Assembly: GCA_035304285.1 (NCBI GenBank)
Contig: DATGQI010000203.1
Span: forward strand, 1-35,382
DNA length: 35,382 bases
Reading direction: 5' to 3'
Source: IDS-8 sp035304285
GTDB lineage: Bacteria > Pseudomonadota > Gammaproteobacteria > Steroidobacterales > Woeseiaceae
Shown piece after piece: positions 1-8,342 of the stretch (its first letter is position 1; each line of letters starts with the position of its first letter). Below the pieces are notes generated by a model. That model did no database searches and was not told the DNA's origin. It saw nothing but the letters and a program-made list of their open reading frames with translations. Position numbers and translations under genes: made by a program.

Positions 1-1
1 G

Positions 2-313
2 CACGGGGCCGACGACCGCTTACTGCCAATGGCACTCGATTCAGGCGTCGCGGTCCTCGTCAACCGGCCATATATGAGCGGCCAGCTGTTTCGCGCCGTG
101 GGTGATAGCAAGTTGCCGGATTGGGCTCGGTCGTTCGCGGAAAGCTGGGGACAATTCTTCCTGAAGTTCATCGTCAGTCACCCCGCGGTCACCGCGGTCA
201 TTCCCGCAACCAGCAGCGTCCGCCACATGACGGACAATCTCGCCGCAGGTTTCGGGGAAATGCCGGATGCGGCGACGCGCGCAAGAATGATCTCGTTCAT
301 CGAGTCGATCTGA
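2..313 (+). CDS. Aldo/keto reductase family protein, C-terminal part (5' end outside the window)
   Basis: The reading frame is open from the left edge and stops with TGA at 311-313, so only about the last 103 residues are visible. The segment resembles the C-terminal part of aldo/keto reductases: a strand with VAVLVNRPY, a helix with a Trp-rich stretch, then FIVSHPAVTAVIPATSSVRHM, the phosphate-side part of the NADPH pocket in which family members typically read VIPG(T/A)xxxxH. A helix and the end 'MISFIESI' follow. The catalytic tetrad (Asp, Tyr, Lys, His) lies in the missing part, so activity and substrate cannot be judged. The next gene begins 17 bp downstream on the same strand and may be co-transcribed. 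Family assignment is fairly secure; subfamily is unknown. Confidence 0.75.
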   Translation, partial: HGADDRLLPMALDSGVAVLVNRPYMSGQLFRAVGDSKLPDWARSFAESWGQFFLKFIVSHPAVTAVIPATSSVRHMTDNLAAGFGEMPDAATRARMISFIESI

Positions 314-330
314 AGCGAAAACCACCGGAC

Positions 331-741
331 ATGATGAACACAGGCCTTGGCCGGAGGTTCGGCGCGATCGTTTACGACTCGCTACTGGTTCTCGCGGTGC
401 TTTTCCTCGGTACGCTGCCATTCGTCGCGGCTGCGGGCGGCGAACCGGTTGAGCCGGGGAATCGCCTGTACCAGCTGACGATGCTACTGCTCTGCTACGT
501 TTTTTTCGTCGGCTTCTGGTCGGGTTATGGCCGCACGCTGGGGATGCAGTCATGGCGCCTTCGGATCGAGACCATCGAGGGCCGGAAACCGGACTTGAGG
601 CAGTCGAGCGTGCGGTTTTTCGCCGCCCTGCTGTCGTGGTTGCCCGCGGGCCTCGGGTTCTGGTGGCAGCTATTCGACCCCGAGGGCCTGGCCTGGCACG
701 ACAGGCTTTCCGGCACGCGGCTTCGTCACTATCCCAGGTAA
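331..741 (+). CDS. RDD family small membrane protein
   Basis: A 136-residue protein with the RDD layout: an N-terminal segment with 'GRRFGAIVYDSLL', where the usual Arg-Asp-Asp reads R-x-x-A-x-x-Y-D, then three hydrophobic segments (about residues 10-32, 45-65 and 95-115), and the conserved end 'LAWHDRLSGTRL', which is the typical WHDxxSxTxV signature of RDD proteins. ATG codons at 331 and 334 are both possible. It follows the aldo/keto reductase by 17 bp, and its stop lies 2 bp from the stop of the convergent lptG. RDD proteins are inner-membrane proteins of mostly unknown function, with some implicated in ion transport, so no specific role can be given. Family assignment is confident. Confidence 0.85.
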   Translation: MMNTGLGRRFGAIVYDSLLVLAVLFLGTLPFVAAAGGEPVEPGNRLYQLTMLLLCYVFFVGFWSGYGRTLGMQSWRLRIETIEGRKPDLRQSSVRFFAALLSWLPAGLGFWWQLFDPEGLAWHDRLSGTRLRHYPR

Positions 742-743
742 CG

Positions 744-1808
744 TCAACGGACGCGGGTCAGGGCGAACATGGCGATCAGGAGCAAGGCGATCGAGGGCAG
801 CCAGGACACTATCGCAGGGTTCAGGTCAAACACCTGGCCTGAGTTCGCCAGCATTTCGCTCGCGAGGAAATAGCCGAGGCCGATCAGCACACCAAGCATC
901 AGTCGCCCGCCGTAACCGGAGGAGCGCAACGAGCCGAAGACGAAGCCGAGCGCCAGCACCGGCATGATCACCACGGTGGCGGTCCGGGCGATCCGTGACC
1001 AAAGCTCTGTCTCGTAACGCTCTGCAGTGAGGTCATTCCTCTTCAGGTAGCCGATGTAGCTCAATAGTCCCCTTGCAGAGAGGCTCACAGGCTTCACCAG
1101 CGTAATTCCGAGCAGTTCGCTGTTGAGGTCGAAGGTCTCGACCGCCACCGACGCCTGGACAGCCTGTACCCCGCCGTCGAGAAAACGCGTTTCACGAACG
1201 TTCTCGAGAACCCACCGGTCGGAATCGTCGATCCCGGAGTTCTCGGCGCGAGCTATCGACTGCAGCGAATGATCGTCATTGAAGCGGAACAGGAAGATGC
1301 TGCCAAACTCGAACTCGGTATTGATCCTTTCCAGATGCAGTATGACCGGACCGTCCTTCACCCACGCCGCGTTGCCGAAGTCGATGTCTTCCTGCTCAAA
1401 ACGCGCTTCGTTACGCAGGGTGCGAGCGAAGTAGTCCATTGGGGGGCCTATGAACTCACCGATCAGCGCCGTGACGATAGTCATGACGACACCGGAGACC
1501 GCAACCATGCCGGCCAGTCGCCCGACGGAGATTCCGGTAGTCCGCATCACTACCAGTTCGCTGCTGTTCGCGAGCCCCCCTAAGCCGAGCAGAGAGCCGA
1601 TCAGGGCTGCGATGGGCAGCATTTCGAAGGAAAGCTGCGGCAATCGCAGAGCGGCATACAATAAAGCCATCGACAACGTATAGCTGCCCTGCACATCATC
1701 GAGTTGGCCGATGAACTCGAACAGCGCCGCCAGCGCCAGCAGCACGCCGAGGACCAGCAAGGTACTGCTGAGGATAGTGCGCAGCAGGTAGACCGTCAGC
1801 ACGCTCAC
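744..1808 (-). CDS. lptG: LPS export ABC transporter permease LptG
   Basis: A 354-residue inner-membrane protein, the usual length for LptG. With LptF and the ATPase LptB it forms the LptB2FG transporter, which extracts lipopolysaccharide from the inner membrane and pushes it onto the LptC-LptA bridge. Visible: an N-terminal membrane helix 'LLVLGVLLALAALFEF', two more helices around residues 55-130, a periplasmic beta-jellyroll of about 150 residues, and three C-terminal helices. 'PIAALIGSLLGLGGLANSSELVVMR' is the conserved coupling-helix region of the YjgP/YjgQ family. Translation starts at GTG (1806-1808) with an AGGTGA Shine-Dalgarno about 7 nt upstream. It lies 42 bp behind lptF in the same operon and ends 2 bp from the convergent RDD gene. 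Confidence 0.95.
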   Translation of the reverse strand: MSVLTVYLLRTILSSTLLVLGVLLALAALFEFIGQLDDVQGSYTLSMALLYAALRLPQLSFEMLPIAALIGSLLGLGGLANSSELVVMRTTGISVGRLAGMVAVSGVVMTIVTALIGEFIGPPMDYFARTLRNEARFEQEDIDFGNAAWVKDGPVILHLERINTEFEFGSIFLFRFNDDHSLQSIARAENSGIDDSDRWVLENVRETRFLDGGVQAVQASVAVETFDLNSELLGITLVKPVSLSARGLLSYIGYLKRNDLTAERYETELWSRIARTATVVIMPVLALGFVFGSLRSSGYGGRLMLGVLIGLGYFLASEMLANSGQVFDLNPAIVSWLPSIALLLIAMFALTRVR

Positions 1809-1850
1809 TTCCGGCTCACCTGCAGTTTCCGCAACGGTTGCAAGCTGTCA

Positions 1851-2939
1851 TCAAGAGCGACGCCGCAGGCGGCGGTGCCAGCCGTTCTGCACCGCCAGCA
1901 GCGCGAACGCGAGCAGGAGCATGAGGCCATGCGCCCACCACAGGCCGGCCGCGACCGGCATGCTGCCTTTCTCGATCCACGCCTTGCCGGCACTCAGCAG
2001 GTTGAAGTAAATGATGAAGACCATAAGCCCGACGGCAAGGCGACCATACCGGCCCTGCCTCGGCTGGCTGCGGCTCAGCGGCACCGCGAGAATGGCAAGG
2101 ACGACGGTCGACAGTGGCACTCCGATTCTCCAATGGATTTCTGCTGCCTCTTCGAGGGTCTCGGGAGTCAGCAAATCCATCGTGCTCATAGCTTCGGGAT
2201 CCCGTCCGATATCCTCTGCGGCCGGCAATCGATAGGGGATGCCGTGTTCTGCGAATTCCATGACGCGAAAATCGGCAGTGCCCGGTATGCCTTCATAACG
2301 GCGCCCGTCGAACAGCACGAAGAACCGGGTATTGGGGTCATCTGTTTCCTGTTGCTCGCCACGGTCGGCAACCACTACCTCCACGCTGCCGTCCAGCGTT
2401 CGCCGTTGCAGGAAGACCCTCTCGACCTCGCCCGGGCGCGGCACTCGTTCCACGTACACGACCGCGCCATCGGCGCCATCGCCGGTGAATTTGCCGGCTT
2501 CGATGCTGGCAAGGTCTGCCTGGCGTCTTGCCTCGGCACCGATACGTTCAATTGCCATCAAGGCTCGTGGCCCGACGTCCATGGCCAGCCACCCCACCCC
2601 GACGGCCAGCGGCACCAGCAACAGGGCCAGCGGACGATAAACCCCGCTGGGACCGACGCGGCAAGCCATCATTGCCGGCATCTCGCTGTCACGGTAAAGC
2701 CTTCCGAGCGCCAGCATCACCGACAGGAACAGCGCAATAGGCACGAGAATGGTCAGGTATTGCAAGGCCGTCAGCCCAATGACCTGGAACACCGCGTCTC
2801 GGGGCAGCTTGTCCTTCGCCACGTCGCCGAGAACTCGGGCGAACTGGTTTGTCAGGAGGATGAACAGCAGAACCCCGGTCACGGCCAGCCAGGACTTGGC
2901 AATCTCGCGAAAAATGTATCTGTCGAGGATGCGAAACAT
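1851..2939 (-). CDS. lptF: LPS export ABC transporter permease LptF
   Basis: A 362-residue protein with the YjgP/YjgQ fold: N-terminal helix after 'MFRILDRYIFREI', the family motif region 'PIALFLSVMLALGRLYRDSEMPAMMACR' (coupling helix), a periplasmic jellyroll of roughly residues 125-255, and three C-terminal helices ending in a basic tail. LptF is the partner permease of LptG in LptB2FG, and both are needed to move LPS to the outer membrane. The distinction from LptG rests on gene order (lptF first) and on the 'IFREI' N-terminus typical of LptF. It is divergent from pepA, with about 260 bp between, the classical gammaproteobacterial arrangement. I see no convincing Shine-Dalgarno before the ATG at 2939. 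Confidence 0.95.
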   Translation of the reverse strand: MFRILDRYIFREIAKSWLAVTGVLLFILLTNQFARVLGDVAKDKLPRDAVFQVIGLTALQYLTILVPIALFLSVMLALGRLYRDSEMPAMMACRVGPSGVYRPLALLLVPLAVGVGWLAMDVGPRALMAIERIGAEARRQADLASIEAGKFTGDGADGAVVYVERVPRPGEVERVFLQRRTLDGSVEVVVADRGEQQETDDPNTRFFVLFDGRRYEGIPGTADFRVMEFAEHGIPYRLPAAEDIGRDPEAMSTMDLLTPETLEEAAEIHWRIGVPLSTVVLAILAVPLSRSQPRQGRYGRLAVGLMVFIIYFNLLSAGKAWIEKGSMPVAAGLWWAHGLMLLLAFALLAVQNGWHRRLRRRS

Positions 2940-3105
2940 CTAAAACTCAAACGGCGCCAGTCTGATTCCTCGCGGATATCGTCCGGAAACCCGTTAACCA
3001 AAAGCAATTGAATAAGTTAGACTAGCGGTTTTGATTTGTCCGGGACAGCCCCTGCACCACAATGGACGACCACCCACGCAGTGGTGGACGCTTTGTGGAG
3101 GAAGG

Positions 3106-3136
3106 TCGTGACGGGGCCGACGACCAACAATAATAG
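3106..3136 (+). promoter_or_regulatory. Weak candidate promoter for pepA-holC
   Basis: In the 260-bp region between divergent lptF and pepA, an AATAAT box (3129-3134) resembles a -10 element. The hexamer 17 bp upstream (TCGTGA, 3106-3111) matches the -35 consensus at only 3 of 6 positions. Transcription would begin about 60 nt before the pepA start at 3200. The call rests on weak matches and on the need for a promoter here. Confidence 0.3.
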
Positions 3137-3199
3137 AACGCTCGAGCCGGCAATTTGACTCCAGTCGCGCAGAAAACCTGAGTGCACTCGGAGGACACG

Positions 3200-4732
3200 A
3201 TGCGGGCGCAAGGCGTCAAATTAAGGCATTTTATGGACTACTTCACGACAACGAATGCGGCATCGCGCCAGCAGGCCAGCTGCCTCATCGTCGGCATCTA
3301 CGAATCAGGCCAGCTTTCATCCGCCGCTGCCGAGATGGATGCTGCAACCGGCGGAGCCATTAAACGACTGGCCAAACGTGGCGACCTTTCGGGCGAGCTG
3401 GGTGAAAGCCGGATGATCTGTGCGCTTGATGGTGTTCGCGCCGATCGCATCGTCGTCGCAGGGCTTGGGCAAAAGGGGAAATTCGGCGTAGCCGAGTTCC
3501 GCCAGGCCATGGGAGCTGCCGTCAGGACTTTCAGGGGCAGCAAGGTACAGGAGGTGGTGAATTACCTGACCCTCGAGGACGTAAATGCAGCCAGCGCCTA
3601 TTACCTTGCTCGCTATACGGTGGAGGCGATCGGAAATGGCCTGTACGACTTCGAAGACATGAAAAGCCGCCGCAAGAACGTGAAAACGCCCATCAGGAAG
3701 ATCGGCGTTGCGCTAAAGGATGCAGCTGAGCGATCTATGGCCCAAACGGGCGCCGAGCACGCCGACGCGATTGTGACGGGCATGACGCTGGCGAAGGATC
3801 TCGGAAACCTGCCGCCAAACGTTTGCACGCCCACCTACCTGGCCAAGACAGCAGAACGCCTGGCACGGCAGCATGACAGTGTCCGGACGCAGGTAATCAA
3901 CGAGGCCGCGATGAAGCGCCTCAACATGCACTCCCTCTTGTCTGTGTCCAACGGCAGCGCGGAGCCGGCGAAGCTTATAGTCATGCAATACAAGGGCGGC
4001 AGCACGCGTGACAAGCCCGTGGTACTCGTAGGCAAGGGCATTACCTTCGATTCGGGCGGAATTTCGCTGAAGCCGGGCCCGGCGATGGACGAGATGAAAT
4101 ATGACATGTGCGGGGCGGCAGCCGTCATCGCGACCATCGCGGTCATTGCAAAGCTGAGACTGCCGATCAATGTCAACGCGGTCGTGCCGAGCAGCGAAAA
4201 CCTGCCGAGCGGTACCGCAACCCGACCAGGCGACATCGTCACCAGCATGTCCGGCCTGACGATCGAGATTCTCAACACCGACGCCGAGGGGCGCTTGGTG
4301 CTGTGCGATGCCATCACCTATTCGAGACGTTTCAAACCTTCCGTGGTCATCGACGTGGCGACCTTGACCGGGGCCTGTGTCATCGCGCTCGGACATCACC
4401 GCACGGCGATCATGAGCAACAACGACGAGCTGGCGCGGAGTATCGCGAGCGCAGGCGACGCTTCCGACGACCGCGGCTGGCACATGCCGCTCGGTGAGGA
4501 ATACGCGCAACAACTGAAGAGCAACTTCGCCGATTTTGCAAACGTTGGCGGCCGCGAAGGTGGCGCGATCACGGCGGCTGCGTTCCTGGGCAAGTTCACG
4601 GACGGTCTCGACTGGGCGCATCTCGATATCGCCGGCACCGCGTGGCTGTCCGCCTCGAAGAAGGGCGCTACCGGACGCCCCGTGCCAATGCTCACGGAAT
4701 TCCTGCTGCAGCGCGCGGGCGTCCTGCCCTGA
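3200..4732 (+). CDS. pepA: Leucyl aminopeptidase PepA (M17 family)
   Basis: Cytosolic M17 leucine aminopeptidase, a hexameric two-metal enzyme that removes N-terminal residues from peptides. In some Enterobacteria PepA also binds DNA (Xer recombination, carAB control). The catalytic domain is intact: 'VGKGITFDSGGISLKP' carries the metal ligands Lys and Asp, 'MKYDMCGAA' the catalytic Lys and an Asp, 'NTDAEGRL' is the M17 signature with catalytic Arg, and 'VATLTGAC' follows. Start choice: ATG 3200 has a strong GGAGGA 4 nt upstream and gives 510 residues. ATG 3233 (TTAAGG upstream, 499 residues, beginning MDYFTTT) matches the N-terminus of E. coli PepA better. An upstream ATG at 3182 is less likely. 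holC follows after 27 bp, as in Pseudomonas and E. coli (pepA-holC-valS). Confidence 0.95.
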   Translation: MRAQGVKLRHFMDYFTTTNAASRQQASCLIVGIYESGQLSSAAAEMDAATGGAIKRLAKRGDLSGELGESRMICALDGVRADRIVVAGLGQKGKFGVAEFRQAMGAAVRTFRGSKVQEVVNYLTLEDVNAASAYYLARYTVEAIGNGLYDFEDMKSRRKNVKTPIRKIGVALKDAAERSMAQTGAEHADAIVTGMTLAKDLGNLPPNVCTPTYLAKTAERLARQHDSVRTQVINEAAMKRLNMHSLLSVSNGSAEPAKLIVMQYKGGSTRDKPVVLVGKGITFDSGGISLKPGPAMDEMKYDMCGAAAVIATIAVIAKLRLPINVNAVVPSSENLPSGTATRPGDIVTSMSGLTIEILNTDAEGRLVLCDAITYSRRFKPSVVIDVATLTGACVIALGHHRTAIMSNNDELARSIASAGDASDDRGWHMPLGEEYAQQLKSNFADFANVGGREGGAITAAAFLGKFTDGLDWAHLDIAGTAWLSASKKGATGRPVPMLTEFLLQRAGVLP

Positions 4733-4759
4733 GATCTGTTTCAGCTGTGGTAGGACCGG

Positions 4760-5188
4760 ATGGCGCGCATTGATTTTTACCTGATTGCCACAGCGGGAGA
4801 ACAGTCGCGGCAGGTCTTTGCCTGTCGCCTGGCGGAGAAGGCGTATCGCCTGCAGCACACGGTGCGCATCCAGGTGGAAAACCGCGACCAGGCCCGGCAG
4901 CTGGACGATCTTCTGTGGACGTTTCGCGACGGAAGTTTCGTTCCGCATGAAGTCATCGACGAGGAGCGCGACGCGGGCGGTGCGCCGGTAACGATCGGGG
5001 TCGGTGCTGGCGGGATCCAACCGGGCGACCTGCTCATCAACCTGTCGGACCACGTGCCAGAACAACTGGACTCTTTCCCGCGCGTCGCGGAGATTGTAAC
5101 CTCCGACGAAGACTGCAGGCAGCGAAGCCGCAGGCGTTTTGCCGACTACCGCTCGCAGGGTCATTCCCTGCAAACGCACGAACTGTGA
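4760..5188 (+). CDS. holC: DNA polymerase III chi subunit HolC
   Basis: A 142-residue protein, close to the length of E. coli chi (147). It begins 'MARIDFYLI', the family's first strand, and contains 'LAEKAYRLQHTVRIQVENRDQARQLDDLLW', the helix and strand that form the core of the chi fold, then 'DGSFVPHEV' and 'LLINLSD', both recognisable HolC motifs. Chi links the clamp loader (through psi) to single-stranded-DNA-binding protein at the replication fork. It starts 27 bp behind pepA with an AGGA four nt before the ATG and is followed by valS, the standard gammaproteobacterial order. The C-terminal stretch is Arg-rich. Assignment relies on these motifs plus gene order. Confidence 0.92.
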   Translation: MARIDFYLIATAGEQSRQVFACRLAEKAYRLQHTVRIQVENRDQARQLDDLLWTFRDGSFVPHEVIDEERDAGGAPVTIGVGAGGIQPGDLLINLSDHVPEQLDSFPRVAEIVTSDEDCRQRSRRRFADYRSQGHSLQTHEL

Positions 5189-5289
5189 CGACAAGGATGA
5201 GACAACGTTACTAGCGATTCTCTGCGGAACGAAAGCGTCACCAGCTCATGCGGTCACCGAATTTGCATCATCAGCACGAGGCTAAAGCC

Positions 5290-5322
5290 ATGTCGTGCGT
5301 AACATCAACGCGAGTTTTATAA
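5290..5322 (+). CDS. Possible 10-codon upstream ORF before valS
   Basis: An ATG at 5290 with a GAGG about 8 nt upstream opens a frame of ten codons (MSCVTSTRVL) ending in TAA at 5320-5322, eight nt before the valS start. It contains two Val codons (GTA, GTT). I see no alternating hairpins or T-run that would make a classical attenuator, so a regulatory role is only a possibility. The ribosome-binding site may be fortuitous. Confidence 0.2.
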   Translation: MSCVTSTRVL

Positions 5323-5330
5323 GCGGTTTC

Positions 5331-8087
5331 ATGGAAAAGACATACGACCCCCGCGAGATCGAACGACGCCAGTACCAGCGATGGGAAGAGAACGGCTGGT
5401 TCGCGCCTTCCGGGTCCGGCGCTCCCTACTGCATCATGATTCCTCCGCCGAACGTGACCGGTACGCTGCACATGGGGCACGCGTTCCAGGACACCATCAT
5501 GGACGCCCTGACGCGCTACCACCGGATGATGGGACGCAAGACCCTGTGGCAGCCGGGCATGGACCATGCGGGCATCGCCACGCAGATGGTGGTCGAGCGG
5601 CAACTGAATGCCGAGGGTACGTCTCGCAGCGAGCTTGGCCGTGACCGGTTCGTGGAACGGGTGTGGCAGTGGAAAGAAGAATCCGGTGGTTCGATCGCGC
5701 ACCAGTTGCGACGACTCGGCGCATCGGTGGACTGGAGTCGCGACCGGTTCACGATGGACGAGGGACTGTCAGCTGCAGTCACTGAAGTATTCGTGAGGCT
5801 CTATGACGACGGCCTGATATACCGCGGCAAGCGCCTCGTCAACTGGGATCCGGTCCTGCATACGGCCCTGTCTGACCTGGAAGTGCTGCAATCGGAAGAG
5901 TCGGGGCAGTTATGGCACTTCCGATATCCGTTTGCCGACGGCAGTGGTCATGTCACGGTAGCAACGACGCGTCCCGAAACCATGCTGGGCGACAGCGCCA
6001 TCGCAGTACATCCCGAGGATGACCGATATAATGACCTGGTTGGCAAGGACGTTGTGCTTCCACTGGTGGAGCGCAGGATACCGGTGGTCGCGGACGCCTA
6101 CGTCGACCCGGAATTCGGCACCGGCTGCGTAAAGATCACACCTGCGCACGACTTCAACGACTATGAACTGGGGCTGCGACACGATCTGCCGGTTTACAAC
6201 GTCCTGAACGATGATGCCGCGATGAATGAATCCGTGCCCCCCGCCTATCGCGGTCTGGATCGCTTCGCAGCGCGCCGGAAAGTCGTGGAAGACATGCAGG
6301 CACTGGGGCTCGTCGAGAAGGTCGAGGATCACGATATGAGCGTGCCTCGTGGCGACCGCAGCGGCGCGATCGTCGAACCTTACCTGACCGACCAGTGGTA
6401 CGTGGACATCAAGCCCCTCGCACGCCCCGCCATCGAAGCCGTCGAATCCGGGCGGATTCGTTTCGTCCCCGAAGGCTGGACCAAAACCTATTACGACTGG
6501 ATGCACAACATCGAGGACTGGTGCGTCAGCCGGCAGCTGTGGTGGGGGCACAGGATACCGGCGTGGTATGACGATGCCGGGGAGATTTACGTCGCACGCA
6601 CCGAACGCGCAGCCAGGGACAAGTACGGCCTTACCGACAACCTGCCGCTCAGGCAGGACGAGGACGTCCTGGATACGTGGTTTTCGTCAGGTCTCTGGCC
6701 GTTCAGCACCCTGGGGTGGCCTGCGGAAACGGAAGACCTTCGCACGTTCTATCCCGGCAACGTGTTGGTCACCGGCTTCGACATCATCTTCTTCTGGGTC
6801 GCCAGGATGATCATGCTCGGGTTGAAGTTCATGGGCGACGTACCGTTCCGGGAAGTCTACATCCACGGCCTGATTCGCGACCAGGACGGCCAGAAGATGT
6901 CCAAGTCGAAAGGGAATGTGCTCGACCCTCTCGACCTGATCGATGGCGTCGACCTCGACACTCTGCTGGCGAAGCGCACGGCCGGACTCATGCAGCCGCA
7001 CCTTAAACCGAAGATTGACGCCGCAACGCGGAAGCAGTTTCCGCAAGGAATCTCCGCGTACGGCGCCGATGCGCTCCGGTTCACGTTCGCCGCGCTGGCG
7101 ACGACCGGCCGCGACATCCGGTTCGACCTCGGCCGTATCGATGGCTACCACAAGTTTTGCAACAAGCTGTGGAACGCATCGCTCTACGTCCTGATGAATA
7201 CAGAAGATTTCCAGCGCGGCGACGTACGGTTGTCGCCAGCCGACCGCTGGATTCGCTCGCGGCTCAACAGGACGATCCTGTCCGTACATAAAAACTTTGC
7301 GGACTACAGGCTCGACCTGGCCGCGCAGGCGCTATACGACTTCACGTGGCACGAGTTCTGCGACTGGTACCTCGAACTCTCGAAACCGGTGCTGCAGTCG
7401 GATACCTCGAGCGTCGAGGAGAAGCGGGCTGCACAGCAGACGCTCCTCGAAGTGCTGGAGTCGCTACTGCGCTTGTTGCACCCGCTGATGCCTTTCATCA
7501 CGGAGGAGATCTGGCTAAAGGTCGGGCCTCGCGCGGGAGCGGAAGGCGATACCATCATGGTGCAGGCGTTTCCGCAGTTCCGGGAGGACTGCCATGACCA
7601 GGAGGCGGAGGATGAGCTTGCCTGGGTCATGCAATTCGTTCTCGGAATCCGCCAGATCCGCGGCGAGATGGACATCTCTCCCGGTAAGCCGCTGCCCGTA
7701 CTGTTGCAAGGGGCGGAAGCGTCGGATATCGATCTCGCACAGCGACACAGGCACCTGCTGGAGAGAGTTGGACGCGTCGAATCCGTGCGCGCGCTCAGCG
7801 AAGCAGAAGTGCCGCCCATGTCCGCAACGGCGCTCCTGGGAAATATGAAATTGCTGGTGCCGATGAAGGGAAATATCGACGTGGCCGCCGAGAAGTCACG
7901 GCTCGCTCGCCAGCGGCAAAAACTGGATGCGGAGCTCAAGAAGTCCCGGCAAAAGCTGAACAACGCTGCTTTCGTGAACAATGCCCCGGCCGCGGTGGTC
8001 ACAATGGAAACCGAGCGTGCCGAGGAATTTTCACGCCAGCTCGGCCAGCTGGAGGAGCAACTCGCGAGGCTCGACGCTGTCGGGTAG
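5331..8087 (+). CDS. valS: Valyl-tRNA synthetase
   Basis: Class Ia aminoacyl-tRNA synthetase of 918 residues that charges tRNA-Val and edits threonine. Domains in order: N-terminal 'TYDPREIE...W' entry, HIGH signature as 'LHMGHA' around residue 45, the CP1 editing domain with 'VATTRPETMLGDSAIAVHP' and 'TPAHDFNDYELG', the second half of the Rossmann domain with 'KMSKSKGN' (about residue 523), the anticodon-binding helical domain, and a C-terminal coiled coil of about 65 residues ('KSRLARQRQKLDAELKKSRQ') that binds the tRNA in this family. The ATG at 5331 is chosen because it gives the family's usual N-terminus (MEKTYDPREIE); the frame is open back to GTG 5295. The Shine-Dalgarno is weak (AAGCGG). 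Confidence 0.97.
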   Translation: MEKTYDPREIERRQYQRWEENGWFAPSGSGAPYCIMIPPPNVTGTLHMGHAFQDTIMDALTRYHRMMGRKTLWQPGMDHAGIATQMVVERQLNAEGTSRSELGRDRFVERVWQWKEESGGSIAHQLRRLGASVDWSRDRFTMDEGLSAAVTEVFVRLYDDGLIYRGKRLVNWDPVLHTALSDLEVLQSEESGQLWHFRYPFADGSGHVTVATTRPETMLGDSAIAVHPEDDRYNDLVGKDVVLPLVERRIPVVADAYVDPEFGTGCVKITPAHDFNDYELGLRHDLPVYNVLNDDAAMNESVPPAYRGLDRFAARRKVVEDMQALGLVEKVEDHDMSVPRGDRSGAIVEPYLTDQWYVDIKPLARPAIEAVESGRIRFVPEGWTKTYYDWMHNIEDWCVSRQLWWGHRIPAWYDDAGEIYVARTERAARDKYGLTDNLPLRQDEDVLDTWFSSGLWPFSTLGWPAETEDLRTFYPGNVLVTGFDIIFFWVARMIMLGLKFMGDVPFREVYIHGLIRDQDGQKMSKSKGNVLDPLDLIDGVDLDTLLAKRTAGLMQPHLKPKIDAATRKQFPQGISAYGADALRFTFAALATTGRDIRFDLGRIDGYHKFCNKLWNASLYVLMNTEDFQRGDVRLSPADRWIRSRLNRTILSVHKNFADYRLDLAAQALYDFTWHEFCDWYLELSKPVLQSDTSSVEEKRAAQQTLLEVLESLLRLLHPLMPFITEEIWLKVGPRAGAEGDTIMVQAFPQFREDCHDQEAEDELAWVMQFVLGIRQIRGEMDISPGKPLPVLLQGAEASDIDLAQRHRHLLERVGRVESVRALSEAEVPPMSATALLGNMKLLVPMKGNIDVAAEKSRLARQRQKLDAELKKSRQKLNNAAFVNNAPAAVVTMETERAEEFSRQLGQLEEQLARLDAVG

Positions 8088-8126
8088 CGAACGCATTACG
8101 GCGATGCCTCGCGCGGAGCGGCTATT

Positions 8127-8142
8127 GGCACCTGTAGGTGCC
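8127..8142. repeat. Short perfect palindrome GGCACC-TGTA-GGTGCC
   Basis: Two perfect 6-nt arms (8127-8132 and 8137-8142) around a TGTA loop, 39 bp behind valS. There is no T-run on either side, so it is not a standard intrinsic terminator, though it could stall or protect the 3' end. It contains CCTGTAGG, resembling the CTGTAGGAG motif of the larger repeats at 23061, 23171 and 28137. The rest of the 255-bp gap 8088-8342 holds no gene that I can support. Confidence 0.5.
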
Positions 8143-8342
8143 GGTGGAGGCGGCGAGCGGCATTAACTGGAGCAGGTCCAGACGATACGGCGCGACGCCC
8201 GCATGGCGGCCTCCCACATGTTGCACAGGTTGAGTTAGATTCAATCTGCGCATTGGGTCACAATCTGCACTCACCTCGTGTGCATTGGCGTTTTTCATCC
8301 GCGACCATGGATGCTGTTTCACAAGGTTAACGGGAGTATCCG

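Noticed and set aside
1704..3011. Long open frame (435 codons) on the plus strand opposite lptF
   Set aside because: Antisense to lptF, rich in Gln, His and Arg, no membrane or domain features.
3713..5194. Long open frame (493 codons) on the minus strand opposite pepA and holC
   Set aside because: It lies fully antisense to two genes with clear family motifs; its translation is low-complexity, rich in Arg, His and Val, with no recognisable domain. Typical shadow of a GC-rich coding region.
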